A stretch of DNA of 64,000 nucleotides from Seohaeicola zhoushanensis (lineage in GTDB: Bacteria; Pseudomonadota; Alphaproteobacteria; Rhodobacterales; Rhodobacteraceae): positions 329,399-393,398 of the forward strand of contig NZ_BNCJ01000001.1 in assembly GCF_014656415.1 (NCBI RefSeq), read 5' to 3'. Positions within the stretch are counted from its first letter, which is position 1, and the number at the start of each line of letters is the position of its first letter. Shown here one piece after another: positions 8,471 through 16,471 of the stretch. The translations under genes were made by a program, and so were the position numbers. The notes under the pieces were generated by a model. It was not told the DNA's origin. It did not search any database and saw nothing but the letters and a program-made list of their open reading frames with translations.

Positions 8471-9529
8471 TTATTCGTCGCTCAGACCGCCGATGACATT
8501 CACGTTGTCGATGCCGTCAGGGGCGATATCGCGCATGATGGTCAGGAAATCGGCGCTGACCAGACGCTTGGCCCGCTTCAGCAACAGCGGAATCGGGCTC
8601 GAAGGTTCGTAGCGGGCATAATACTCGATAATGCGGTCGAGCGCGTTACCCACGTCGGAGGGCGTGCGAATCGCGCCGACAGCGGCACCGCCGCCTCCGG
8701 CTGCCGGTGCGCCACGCGGAGTGTCATCGCCGGCCGCTTGCGGCGAAGCGTCGTCCTCGGGGGCGTCCGCCGCATCGCTGCCGGCGTATTTGGCCAGTGT
8801 CTTGCTGATCTGGAACAGCAGACGCACGGCCGGGTCGAGATCGGGCCCCTGCCCCGGCGTCTGATCGTCGAAGACGGCCGAAATGGCCTTGAGGTTGTCG
8901 GTCGCACGCTTGGCATCGTCGAGCAGCATCGACAGCGTGCCGGGATCCGTGTCGCGGAATGCCGCGCTGACCTGGGCCGAATCCGGCGGGTTCTCCATCC
9001 CTTCGGGGACCGGCGACTGGCCTTCGGCGATCTCGATGTCGCGCATCGAGAAACCACCGAAACTGCGGCTGTCGGTCAACGGAACCTTGCGCAGCGACTT
9101 GTAGACCGCCGAGGGACCGCCCATGCCGCCGGGCTGGCCACACAGACCCTGTACAGCATTTATCCGCATGGTCGGGTCGTTGTCGTCGTCGGCGTCCAGC
9201 TCGGGAAAACAGGTCTCCCAGTATTTCTCGAGATAGCCGCGGATCACCTGGGTCGCGTTGGCGAATCCCGAAAGCCCCTCGGTGTTCAGCGCGGCGTCGG
9301 CCATGTATACGGCCGCGCGCAGATCATGGCTCTGCCCCATGATCTCGAGCGCCTTGACCGCGACTTCGCCGTAGTCGGGTACCTTGCCCCCGTCCTCGGG
9401 GTCGTCGAACTGGGTTTCTTCGCCAGGCTGGGCGGCCTGCTCCATTTCGACAAAAACAGGATCGTATTCGAGGTTCTCGCCACTTGGAGAATCCTCGCTA
9501 ATCGGTTCCAGCAGGACTTCCGGGTCCAT
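8471..9529 (-). CDS. tssA: T6SS cap/baseplate-assembly protein TssA (ImpA N-domain)
   Basis: 352 residues from the ATG at 9529; a longer frame to 9559 adds ten poorly supported residues. The ImpA_N domain is clear at the start (LLEPISEDSPSGENLEYDP) and the C-terminal region ends in the YEPSSPIPLLLKRAKRLVS block found in one TssA subclass. An Ala/Gly/Asp-rich linker sits near residues 245-285. It is the first gene of the leftward operon and is divergent from the gene at 9723. Confidence 0.93.
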   Translation of the reverse strand: MDPEVLLEPISEDSPSGENLEYDPVFVEMEQAAQPGEETQFDDPEDGGKVPDYGEVAVKALEIMGQSHDLRAAVYMADAALNTEGLSGFANATQVIRGYLEKYWETCFPELDADDDNDPTMRINAVQGLCGQPGGMGGPSAVYKSLRKVPLTDSRSFGGFSMRDIEIAEGQSPVPEGMENPPDSAQVSAAFRDTDPGTLSMLLDDAKRATDNLKAISAVFDDQTPGQGPDLDPAVRLLFQISKTLAKYAGSDAADAPEDDASPQAAGDDTPRGAPAAGGGGAAVGAIRTPSDVGNALDRIIEYYARYEPSSPIPLLLKRAKRLVSADFLTIMRDIAPDGIDNVNVIGGLSDE

Positions 9530-9722
9530 CCGGCCTCCCTTCGACGGCCTGCTGTCCACAGGCCCAAATCAGCGCGCACCGTCTTGCCCCCATTCCGGTT
9601 CGCGCCGCGTTCAACTTCAATCAGTACAATGCAAGTATACCTTGACCCCAAGTCAGCCTTATCGTTTTCTCAAAGTCAATTGGAGCAATTGGATTTCTAA
9701 GCGTTTTCAGGAGGTGTGTGAC
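9530..9722. promoter_or_regulatory. Divergent intergenic region between tssA and the acidic repeat gene
   Basis: 193 bases, more AT-rich than the flanks, that must hold promoters for both the T6SS operon and the rightward cluster. A strong Shine-Dalgarno (AGGAGGTG, 9709-9716) precedes the ATG at 9723. A short direct repeat (CAATTGGA twice, nine bases apart, about 9677-9693) lies upstream of it. A TTGACC at 9642-9647 could be a -35 box but its -10 partner is poor. I could not assign a regulator site. Confidence 0.5.
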
Positions 9723-11312
9723 ATGGCGACCGAAGCTCTCAGCGGGCCGTTACTCAAGAAGAAGATCAGCAAGGCCAAGAAAGCGCCGCTGTCCTTCGCC
9801 TTTGTCCCCGGGAAGAAGCCGGAGGACTCTATCCTCATGCTTCACAAGAAGAAAAACCCTTCGCTGCTGGGCAAGGAGGCCAAGGCCGAGGGTGACAGCC
9901 CGAAGTTCGCCTTCGGGACGATCAAGATCAACGGCAAGGTCGCCGAGCTGACCTGCGGGCGCCACTTCGGCCAGCTGGCGAAGCAGTGCAAGAAGTTCCT
10001 GCGCGCCAACAAGGTGCAGCTGAACGTCATCATCTTCAGCGAGGATGGCCAGGAGATCGAGAGCGACGTCGAGGATCTGCCCGACGATCCCGAGTTCGAC
10101 GCGCTCGCCGCCGAGGATGAGGCCGAGGACGACGGCCAGGAGCCGCAACAGGACAGCCAGGAAGAGGAAGAGGAAGAGCAAGCCCAGGCCGTCGGCCCCG
10201 ACGCGGGCCAGCTCGCCCAGCGCCTCAAGGCCGTTCAGCCTGCCATCATGGCGGCGCCGGGAGAGGCCGGCGAGAAGCTGAAGAAGGTCATGGGCATGGC
10301 CGTCCAGCTCATCAAGGCGGGCGACCTGGTCAAGGCCGACCAGACCGTGACCGCGCTGGAGGGGGCCGTCGCCAAGCTGGGCAATGCGCCAGCGGCGCCG
10401 CCGCCCGAGCCGGCCCCGGCCGCCAGCAACGACAACGACGGCAAGCCAGACACCAAGGCGCTGATCGCCCGGGCCAATGCGCTCAAGCAGCCGATCGGCG
10501 CGGTGCAGGGCGCGGCGCGTGACAAGCTGATCGCGGCGCTGACCAATGCCGCGCAGCTTATCAAGTCGGGCGACCTCGCAGGGGCCGACGCGCTGCTGAC
10601 CAAGATCGAGGCCGCCGTCGCCAAGACCGCCGGCACCGCCTCGCAGGAAACCGCTGCCAGAGACGCCCTGCCGCCGGAGGCCGCCAAGTGGTTTGCCGCC
10701 GAGGGCAAGCTCGCGCCGCTGGTCGAGAAGGCGATGCAGGAGAAGAAGGGCGATCTCGACGGCATCAACCGCGCCTTCAACTATGCCCGCGAGCTGGCGG
10801 CCGACGGCGCCTATGACCGGGCGCTGGCCGCTGCCGGCAAGGTGGCGCAGCTGCTGAAGGAGGCGGCCTCGGCCACCACCAGTGCCGCCGCGCAGGAAGC
10901 GCAGGACGCGATCCCCGACAACGTGGTACCCTTCGTGCAGTCGCGCCTGGCCTGGATCAACACCCGCAAGGCGCTGCACCAGCAGATCTCGGGCCTCAAG
11001 TCGGCCATCGACTCGACGACCTCCGATGTCGAAGGGCTCGAGGATATCCCGTCGCGGTCGGGCAAGCTGTTCGACTATCTCAACGATATCGACACCGACC
11101 TTGAGGACACGCTCGAGAAGCTGGTCGAGACCCCCGAGGGCGATGCCCGCACCGCCCTCAAGGAGCAGGCGCGTGGCATCATCGCGACCTATCAGGGCGT
11201 GCTCGATACGCCGTTCTTCCAGGCCGTCGATGACAACGGCTTTGTCGCGACAAACATCCGCGGCTCTGCCCTGGATTCGCTCAGCAAGGTCAGCGCGGCG
11301 CTGGCTTCATAA
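9723..11312 (+). CDS. Acidic protein with internal helical repeats, T6SS-linked, unknown function
   Basis: 529 residues, no signal peptide or membrane segment. Layout: a Lys-rich N-terminal part (1-100) with a compact FAFGTIKINGKVAELTCGRH region; a very acidic Asp/Glu/Gln stretch at about 105-150; two clear tandem repeats of about 58 residues (161-220 and 246-304), each containing an AxQLIKxGDLxxAD core; a third, weaker copy near 325-382; and a C-terminal helical part (390-529). The C-terminus resembles, in my recollection, ends of large proteins found beside vgrG genes. The start at 9723 is fixed by a strong ribosome site. It is divergent from tssA and leads the rightward cluster. Function is not recognised; a T6SS structural or adaptor role is inference from position. 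Confidence 0.8.
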   Translation: MATEALSGPLLKKKISKAKKAPLSFAFVPGKKPEDSILMLHKKKNPSLLGKEAKAEGDSPKFAFGTIKINGKVAELTCGRHFGQLAKQCKKFLRANKVQLNVIIFSEDGQEIESDVEDLPDDPEFDALAAEDEAEDDGQEPQQDSQEEEEEEQAQAVGPDAGQLAQRLKAVQPAIMAAPGEAGEKLKKVMGMAVQLIKAGDLVKADQTVTALEGAVAKLGNAPAAPPPEPAPAASNDNDGKPDTKALIARANALKQPIGAVQGAARDKLIAALTNAAQLIKSGDLAGADALLTKIEAAVAKTAGTASQETAARDALPPEAAKWFAAEGKLAPLVEKAMQEKKGDLDGINRAFNYARELAADGAYDRALAAAGKVAQLLKEAASATTSAAAQEAQDAIPDNVVPFVQSRLAWINTRKALHQQISGLKSAIDSTTSDVEGLEDIPSRSGKLFDYLNDIDTDLEDTLEKLVETPEGDARTALKEQARGIIATYQGVLDTPFFQAVDDNGFVATNIRGSALDSLSKVSAALAS

Positions 11313-11348
11313 CCGCCGCGCCCGCCGGGTGCCGCTACGGAGGACGAG

Positions 11349-11774
11349 ATGCGTTACCTGACTATCCTCGCCGGCTGCCTTGCGGCCGGTCTTGCCCTTG
11401 CACCCGCTGCCCATGCGCAGGACGGCGGGCTGACTGTCGAGCTGAACAAGTTCGAGGAAATCGATGGCGGCGGCTGCCGCGCCTTCTTCCTGTTCAGGAA
11501 CGCGACCAAGACCGGCTTCGACGGCTTCGAGATGAGCCTGGCCATCCTCGACAAGAACGGCGTGATCGACCGGCTCCTGTCGATCGACGCCGCGCCGCTG
11601 CCGGTGGCGCGCACCACGCTCAAGCTCTTCGAGATCCCGGAGACGAGCTGCGCGAACATCTCCGAGATCCTGCTGCACGAACTGACCTCGTGCCGCCCGC
11701 AGAACGCCGAGGAAATGGACTGCTTTCCGATCCTCACCCTGAACAGCAAAACCTCAGCCGCGCTGGTCAAGTAA
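11349..11774 (+). CDS. Small exported cysteine-containing protein, unknown function
   Basis: 141 residues. A Sec signal peptide is visible (MRYLTILAGCLAAGLALAPA, cleavage after AHAQ near residue 24). The mature part of about 117 residues has four cysteines (one in GGGCRAFF, then one in ETSCAN, one in LTSCRP and one in MDCFP), likely two disulfides in the periplasm. It is followed after three bases by the ExbB-type gene and so is probably part of the same transcript. No family recognised. Confidence 0.75.
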   Translation: MRYLTILAGCLAAGLALAPAAHAQDGGLTVELNKFEEIDGGGCRAFFLFRNATKTGFDGFEMSLAILDKNGVIDRLLSIDAAPLPVARTTLKLFEIPETSCANISEILLHELTSCRPQNAEEMDCFPILTLNSKTSAALVK

Positions 11775-11777
11775 GCG

Positions 11778-12401
11778 ATGACCGGCACGCTCGACATGCT
11801 GGTGAGCGGCGGCCCGATCATCGCGGTGCTGCTGGTGCTCTCGCTGGTTTCGCTGACGGTGATCGTGGTCAAGGCGATCCAGCTCTGGCCGGTGACCAGC
11901 GGCAAGGCGGCCCGCGCTGCCGCGCTCGAGACCTGGAAATCGGGTGACCGGCACGGCGCGCAAAAGGCGCTGGAAGCGGGCAAGTCGCCGGCCGACCGGG
12001 TGACCGCCTATGCCATGCGCGCGATGACCGCGGGGCTGAAAGGTGCAGCGCTCGAAGCCGAGCTGACACGGCGCGGCAACGAGGAACTGGCGTCGATGAA
12101 CCGGATGATCCGGTTGCTGGAGCTGATCGCGATGATCTCGCCGCTGCTGGGGCTGCTTGGCACCGTGCTGGGCATGATCCAGTCGTTCCAGGAGCTTGCG
12201 CTGGCCGAGGGCGCCGCCAATGCCTCGCTGCTGGCGGGCGGCATCTGGCAGGCGCTGCTGACCACCGCCGCCGGTCTTCTGGTCGCCATTCCCGCGGCTG
12301 TTGCCGCCAGCCTGCTGGCCGCGCGGATCGAGAATGCTGCGCAGAACATCGAAAGCGCGGTCGGCCAGCTGATGCTCGCCGACCAGAACCCGAACCTCTG
12401 A
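11778..12401 (+). CDS. MotA/TolQ/ExbB-type proton channel protein
   Basis: 207 residues with three predicted membrane helices (about 10-30, 112-135 and 150-178), as in ExbB/TolQ. The two conserved helices are plain: PLLGLLGTVLGMI and the following ALLTTAAGLLVAIPAAVA, whose Thr and Pro positions line the channel in ExbB. It would conduct protons with an ExbD partner in the inner membrane and power an envelope-spanning protein. The next two genes encode ExbD-type proteins and the third a TonB-like protein. Confidence 0.9.
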   Translation: MTGTLDMLVSGGPIIAVLLVLSLVSLTVIVVKAIQLWPVTSGKAARAAALETWKSGDRHGAQKALEAGKSPADRVTAYAMRAMTAGLKGAALEAELTRRGNEELASMNRMIRLLELIAMISPLLGLLGTVLGMIQSFQELALAEGAANASLLAGGIWQALLTTAAGLLVAIPAAVAASLLAARIENAAQNIESAVGQLMLADQNPNL

Positions 12402-12410
12402 GAGGGGCTC

Positions 12411-12836
12411 ATGGCCGGCACTGGCCTCAGACGTCCGACACGGCCCGCCCGGCTGATTTCGCTGGTGCCGATGATCGACGTCATGCTGATCATGCTGGTC
12501 TTCTTCATGGTCACATCGACCTATCTCAACCTCGACATGATCCCGGCCGTGCACCAACAGGACAGTCCCGCGCAGGCTGCGGCGCCAAGCGATGCTGGCG
12601 GCACGCTGATGATCCGCCTCGGTTCGGATGGTATCCCGGTGGTGCAGGGGGCGGCGGTGCCGGCTGGCGTGCTTTCCGCGCTGCTGGCGGGCAGGTTGGC
12701 TGATGACCCGTTGCTGCAGGTGCTGGTGCTCCCTTCGGGCGGGGCGACCACGCAGGCACTGATCTCGGTGATGGACGAAGCCGCGCGCGCCGGAGCGGTG
12801 CGGCTGCGGGTCGTGCGGCTGGAGGCGCGGCCATGA
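12411..12836 (+). CDS. ExbD/TolR-type protein 1
   Basis: 141 residues. One N-terminal membrane helix preceded by Arg-rich residues; the conserved channel Asp is D23 in LVPMIDVMLIMLVFFM. The C-terminal periplasmic domain follows the ExbD/TolR fold pattern (LMIRLGSDGIPVVQG, then a VLVLPSGGATTQALISVMD block). Its stop overlaps the start of the second ExbD gene by four bases, so the two are coupled. Confidence 0.9.
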   Translation: MAGTGLRRPTRPARLISLVPMIDVMLIMLVFFMVTSTYLNLDMIPAVHQQDSPAQAAAPSDAGGTLMIRLGSDGIPVVQGAAVPAGVLSALLAGRLADDPLLQVLVLPSGGATTQALISVMDEAARAGAVRLRVVRLEARP

Positions 12837-13240
12837 AGCTGACGCGCCGCGCCCCGGCCCAGCATGGCGAGACCATTGTCGCCCTTATCGACGTGGTTTT
12901 CTTCCTGCTGATCTTCTTCATGCTGATCGGCCGGATGGACGCCACCGCTCCCTTCGACGTGATCCCACCCGTTGCCGCCTCGGGCAGCGACATGCCCGCC
13001 GGCGGCGCCACGCTCTCGATTGCCGCCGATGGCGCGCTGGCGCTGGACGGTGCGGGGGTCGAGCGCGCCGTGTTGGAAGCCGCGCTTTCGGAGCGTCTTG
13101 CCGGGGACCCGGCCTTGCGGTTGCGCGTCAACGCCCATCGTGATGCCGAGCTGCGCCACGTCCTGCCGCTGGTCGGCGCGGCCGAGGCGATGGGGTTCCG
13201 CGACGTGGTGCTGGTGGTGACGCCAGCCCCTGCCCCATGA
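12833..13240 (+). CDS. ExbD/TolR-type protein 2
   Basis: 135 residues, a second, diverged ExbD copy. Conserved Asp D20 sits in ETIVALIDVVFFLLIFFM. The periplasmic part keeps LSIAADGALALDG and LRVNAHRDAELRHVLPLVGAAE. Two different ExbD proteins beside one ExbB suggest a heteromeric stator or division of labour. Overlaps both neighbours by four bases. Confidence 0.9.
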   Translation: MKLTRRAPAQHGETIVALIDVVFFLLIFFMLIGRMDATAPFDVIPPVAASGSDMPAGGATLSIAADGALALDGAGVERAVLEAALSERLAGDPALRLRVNAHRDAELRHVLPLVGAAEAMGFRDVVLVVTPAPAP

Positions 13241-14784
13241 GCACCGCGCGCTGGACCGCCGGACTCGCCGTTTCGGCGCTGCTCCATGCCGGCGGCTATG
13301 GCGCGCTGGCGCTTGCGGTGAGGCCGGAGCCGGTCGAAGACCAGCCGCTGCCGCCAAGCAAGCTTGACGTTCAGGCCTACCAGCTTGACCGGACCGAGGC
13401 GCAACAGGCCCGGCCCGAGACCGAAGCCGCGCCGGAAGAACAGGCCCAGGGCGCCGCCGTCGCGCAGGGAGTGATCCCGCAGTCGCAGGCCCGGCCAGCC
13501 GAAGCGCCGGCCGAGCCGCTTGCGCCGGAACGCCCCGAACCCGATACGCTGATTGCCAGCGCTACGCCTCCGCCGCAGCTTGAAGCGGCGCGGCCTCCGG
13601 CGGCGGCCTTGGCGGCGGCACAGGCGGCGCCTTTGGTCGCCCGGCCGGCCAGTGCGACACCAACTGCCGTGTCCGCAGCTATCGCCGCCGCCCGCCCACT
13701 GGCGGCGGCACTTGCGCTGCCCGCCGCATTGCGGCCCGAGGCTGCCGAGCTGGTTTCCCTGCAACCGAGCTCGCAGGCTGCCCCTGCCCTGCCCGCCGCC
13801 GCACCTGCCCCAGTCGCGTTGCCCGAGAACGCCCCGGAGGCGCAGGCCGCCCCACAGGCGACGCCCGATGCCGCAGCGTTGCCCGACACGCCAGCAGCCA
13901 CCGAACCGCTGGCGCAAGCAGTGGCAAATGCCACCCCGACCGCTGCGACCGAGCCACCGGCGAAAGCACTCAAGGCGACGCTTGCCTTCCCTTCGGGGGA
14001 GGGCGATGTCGATCCGGTCTCGCTTGCCGCTTTCCAGAGTTTCATGCAGCCCGGCGACCTTGCCGTGCAGGGCGACCCGCTGCGCGACGGTGTTTCGGCG
14101 CTGCTGTCGCAGGTGCCCTGCTCGCGCCTCCAGGTCGCCTTCGACCCGGATACGGCCACGCTCCAGATCAACGGGCATGTGCCCGAGAACGACCTACGGG
14201 CGCCTGTCCTGGCTGCGCTGCAGGCGCAGATGGGCGAGGATATCCGTGTTTCGGACAACATCCTGATCCTGCCGCGCCCACAGTGCGGCGCGCTCTCGGG
14301 GATTGCCGACGTCGGCCTGCCGCAGTCCAACGACCAGTCGACCAACCCGCTGCTGATTGGCGAGGCGTCGCAGGCGCGGAACCTCGATTTCGTCAAGGAC
14401 CAGCGGCTGTGGTTCGAACTGACCGCGCCAGAGTATGACGCCTATGTCTACGTCGATTACTTCGATTCCGGCGGCAACGTGATCCACCTGGCGCCGAATG
14501 ACCAGGTGCCGGTCAACCTCGCCACCCGCGACAGCGCCCTGCGCGTCGGCACCAAGACCGACGCCGATCCGGGGCTCAAAATCGTGATCGGCCCGCCCTA
14601 TGGTCAGGAAATCGCAGTGGCCTTTGCCGCCTCGGAGCAGCTTTACGACGGGCTGCGTCCGCTGATCGAGCCGGCGGCGCCCTATCTTGCCTATCTCAAG
14701 GCGCGGGTCGCCGAGGCGCGCGCGGCGAACCCGGAGTTCAAGGGTGAGTGGGTCTATTTCTTCGTGACAACCGCCGAGCGGTGA
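13237..14784 (+). CDS. TonB-like envelope protein with Ala/Pro-rich spacer and DUF4384-type C-terminus
   Basis: 515 residues. The N-terminal helix (about 7-28) carries S13 and H17 in the spacing (Ser-x3-His) of the TonB residues that contact ExbB/ExbD. A long Ala/Pro/Glu spacer covers about 35-245, long enough to cross the periplasm. A compact segment at 290-355 starting PCSRLQVAFDPDTATLQING looks like a BON-type fold. Residues about 388-500 (QRLWFELTAPEYDAYVYVDY onward) match DUF4384. No canonical TonB C-terminal domain is present, so it is not an ordinary siderophore transducer. Coupled to the ExbD gene upstream and ends exactly where the convergent caspase-like gene ends. Confidence 0.8.
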   Translation: MSTARWTAGLAVSALLHAGGYGALALAVRPEPVEDQPLPPSKLDVQAYQLDRTEAQQARPETEAAPEEQAQGAAVAQGVIPQSQARPAEAPAEPLAPERPEPDTLIASATPPPQLEAARPPAAALAAAQAAPLVARPASATPTAVSAAIAAARPLAAALALPAALRPEAAELVSLQPSSQAAPALPAAAPAPVALPENAPEAQAAPQATPDAAALPDTPAATEPLAQAVANATPTAATEPPAKALKATLAFPSGEGDVDPVSLAAFQSFMQPGDLAVQGDPLRDGVSALLSQVPCSRLQVAFDPDTATLQINGHVPENDLRAPVLAALQAQMGEDIRVSDNILILPRPQCGALSGIADVGLPQSNDQSTNPLLIGEASQARNLDFVKDQRLWFELTAPEYDAYVYVDYFDSGGNVIHLAPNDQVPVNLATRDSALRVGTKTDADPGLKIVIGPPYGQEIAVAFAASEQLYDGLRPLIEPAAPYLAYLKARVAEARAANPEFKGEWVYFFVTTAER

Positions 14785-16245
14785 TCACATGCAACCGCCG
14801 GCCGCCCAGGCCTTGAGGTTGCGCTTGAGCGTGCCGCCGAAGGGGTGCGCCTTGGTAAGCGAACGCTGCATGTTCAGGCTCAGGTAGGTGTTCGCCTGGG
14901 TGCAGATGCGTTCGCGGGTCCACTCGTGGCAGTTAGAGCAGTGCTGACCCTTCCAGTAGGACTCCGGCAGCCCTTCGATCGGCGGGAAGATCGGCGAGCC
15001 GTCGATCAGCTGGGCGATAGACTTGCCATTGACCTCGGGCACTTCGGACAGCAGCGGGGTGTCGAAGGTAACGATGCCGGGCGTGCTGACCTCTTCGGTC
15101 GCGGGGGCGGGCAGGGGCTTGTCCATCGGCCCGCCACCGGGACCGACCGGGTCGTTGCCGTTCTTCTCGCGCAGCGCGGCAAGTTCCTGTTGGGCGAACT
15201 CGGCAAAGGTGCCGTTCGGGTAGCTCTGCAGGTAGGCACCCCAGGAGGCTTCGCTCGGGTCGGCCTGTGCCGCTTCGAACATCTTCTGCTCATCCGCCGT
15301 CGGGCCAGCAGCGGCAGCCTTGGGCTGCGCAGGCTTCTTGCCGGCGAGTTCTTCCTCGATCACCTGGGCGAGCAGGCTGCGGGCATCCTCGGCAAACTTG
15401 CTGTTCCCGTAGCCACGCAGGAAGAGCATGATCTGCACCGGGTCCCGGGTCTGCCTGACCGAGTTCCAGAACTGCTCGGCCTCGAGATCGGCCGCAGACT
15501 GCGGCGTTGCCTGGGCGAAGGTGAAATCGTTGGTCAGCGAAGAGGAATCCCAGGGCGTCTGCCGCCCGCCGGTTTCCTGGATGACCTCGACGCGCACCTG
15601 CTTGAACATCTGTTCGATCGGCATTCCGGGCGTCGGCAGCAGCTTGGCCAACGCGTGGGTGAAGGGGCTGTTGCCCTGCAACCCGTCGAGCGCGACCGAA
15701 CCAGGCGCAGTGGCATAGGAAAGGAAGGTGCCGGTGGGCGCCTGCATTTCGGCCAGGCCGTTGTCGTTGAACTGGGGAATCTCGCTGAACGGGTTGTTGC
15801 GGCAGGCGTCCAGGATCACGATGTTCGTCTTGTTGCGCGCCGAATACATCTGCCGCAGCACGGTCTGCGCCTCGATCGCCATCAGGTCGAGGTCGGCAGC
15901 GTCGTTCAGGGCGATGTCGACCGGCAACAGGTAGTTGTTGCCGAAGGACTGGACCCCGTGGCCGGCGTAGTAGAACAGGCCCGTGGCATCCGATCCGGCG
16001 TCGCGCAGGGCGCGCCCGAACTGCGAAATACCGCGCTTCATCTCGGACTGGCTGGCGTCGATCAGCACGGTAACATCGAAACCGAGGTCGGTCAGCGTGT
16101 CGGCGATCAGCTTGGCGTCATGCGCGGGATTGTCGAGTGGGGTGACAGAGCCGTAATTCGAATTGCCCAGAACCAGAGCGATCCGGGGTTCGGCATGTGC
16201 GACGCCGGCCATAAGGACCAGCCAGCACAGAAGGGTTCTCAACAT
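14785..16245 (-). CDS. Exported caspase-like (peptidase C14) protein with CXXCH motif
   Basis: 486 residues from the ATG at 16245, which gives a clean signal peptide (MLRTLLCWLVLMAGVAHAEP). The caspase fold follows at 20-250 with the catalytic His96 in YYAGHGVQ and Cys148 in LDACRNNPF. Residues about 260-365 hold repeats of the kind often attached to bacterial caspases (segments with YPNGTFAEFAQQEL). Near the end is CSNCH (residues 436-440, 14926-14940), a heme-c type CXXCH, plus two further cysteines. The gene is convergent with the TonB-like gene with no base between the stops. Substrate unknown; periplasmic location is inferred from the signal peptide. Confidence 0.85.
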   Translation of the reverse strand: MLRTLLCWLVLMAGVAHAEPRIALVLGNSNYGSVTPLDNPAHDAKLIADTLTDLGFDVTVLIDASQSEMKRGISQFGRALRDAGSDATGLFYYAGHGVQSFGNNYLLPVDIALNDAADLDLMAIEAQTVLRQMYSARNKTNIVILDACRNNPFSEIPQFNDNGLAEMQAPTGTFLSYATAPGSVALDGLQGNSPFTHALAKLLPTPGMPIEQMFKQVRVEVIQETGGRQTPWDSSSLTNDFTFAQATPQSAADLEAEQFWNSVRQTRDPVQIMLFLRGYGNSKFAEDARSLLAQVIEEELAGKKPAQPKAAAAGPTADEQKMFEAAQADPSEASWGAYLQSYPNGTFAEFAQQELAALREKNGNDPVGPGGGPMDKPLPAPATEEVSTPGIVTFDTPLLSEVPEVNGKSIAQLIDGSPIFPPIEGLPESYWKGQHCSNCHEWTRERICTQANTYLSLNMQRSLTKAHPFGGTLKRNLKAWAAGGCM

Positions 16246-16471
16246 GACTCGCACGTGTTCATCCTGCTCTCGCTTGCACCCCATGTCACCCGGAATGAAC
16301 GACCGGCGCCTGGGCTTTCGATCCGCCTATTGCGAAAATCCGACTTAAATTAGGCCATTTCAGTACAGCTTATCGCTATTCTTGCTCATAGCCGCAAGTT
16401 TCCTGATAGTGCGTTATACGCTTCGAGTCACTTGCCGCCGGCCTGGCGGCACCCGGAAAAGAGAGATTGTC
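16246..16471. promoter_or_regulatory. Divergent intergenic region between caspase-like and YceI-OmpA genes
   Basis: 226 bases, AT-rich in the middle (about 16330-16390). A possible plus-strand promoter is TTGCTC (16382-16387), 17 bases, GATAGT (16405-16410). No clear operator seen. A longer frame entering from 16382 adds 30 arginine-rich residues to the next gene and is not believed. Confidence 0.35.

Noticed and set aside
1..9529. T6SS effector or immunity genes among the core genes
   Set aside because: All reading frames here belong to core or accessory components; effectors would lie beyond the left edge if present.
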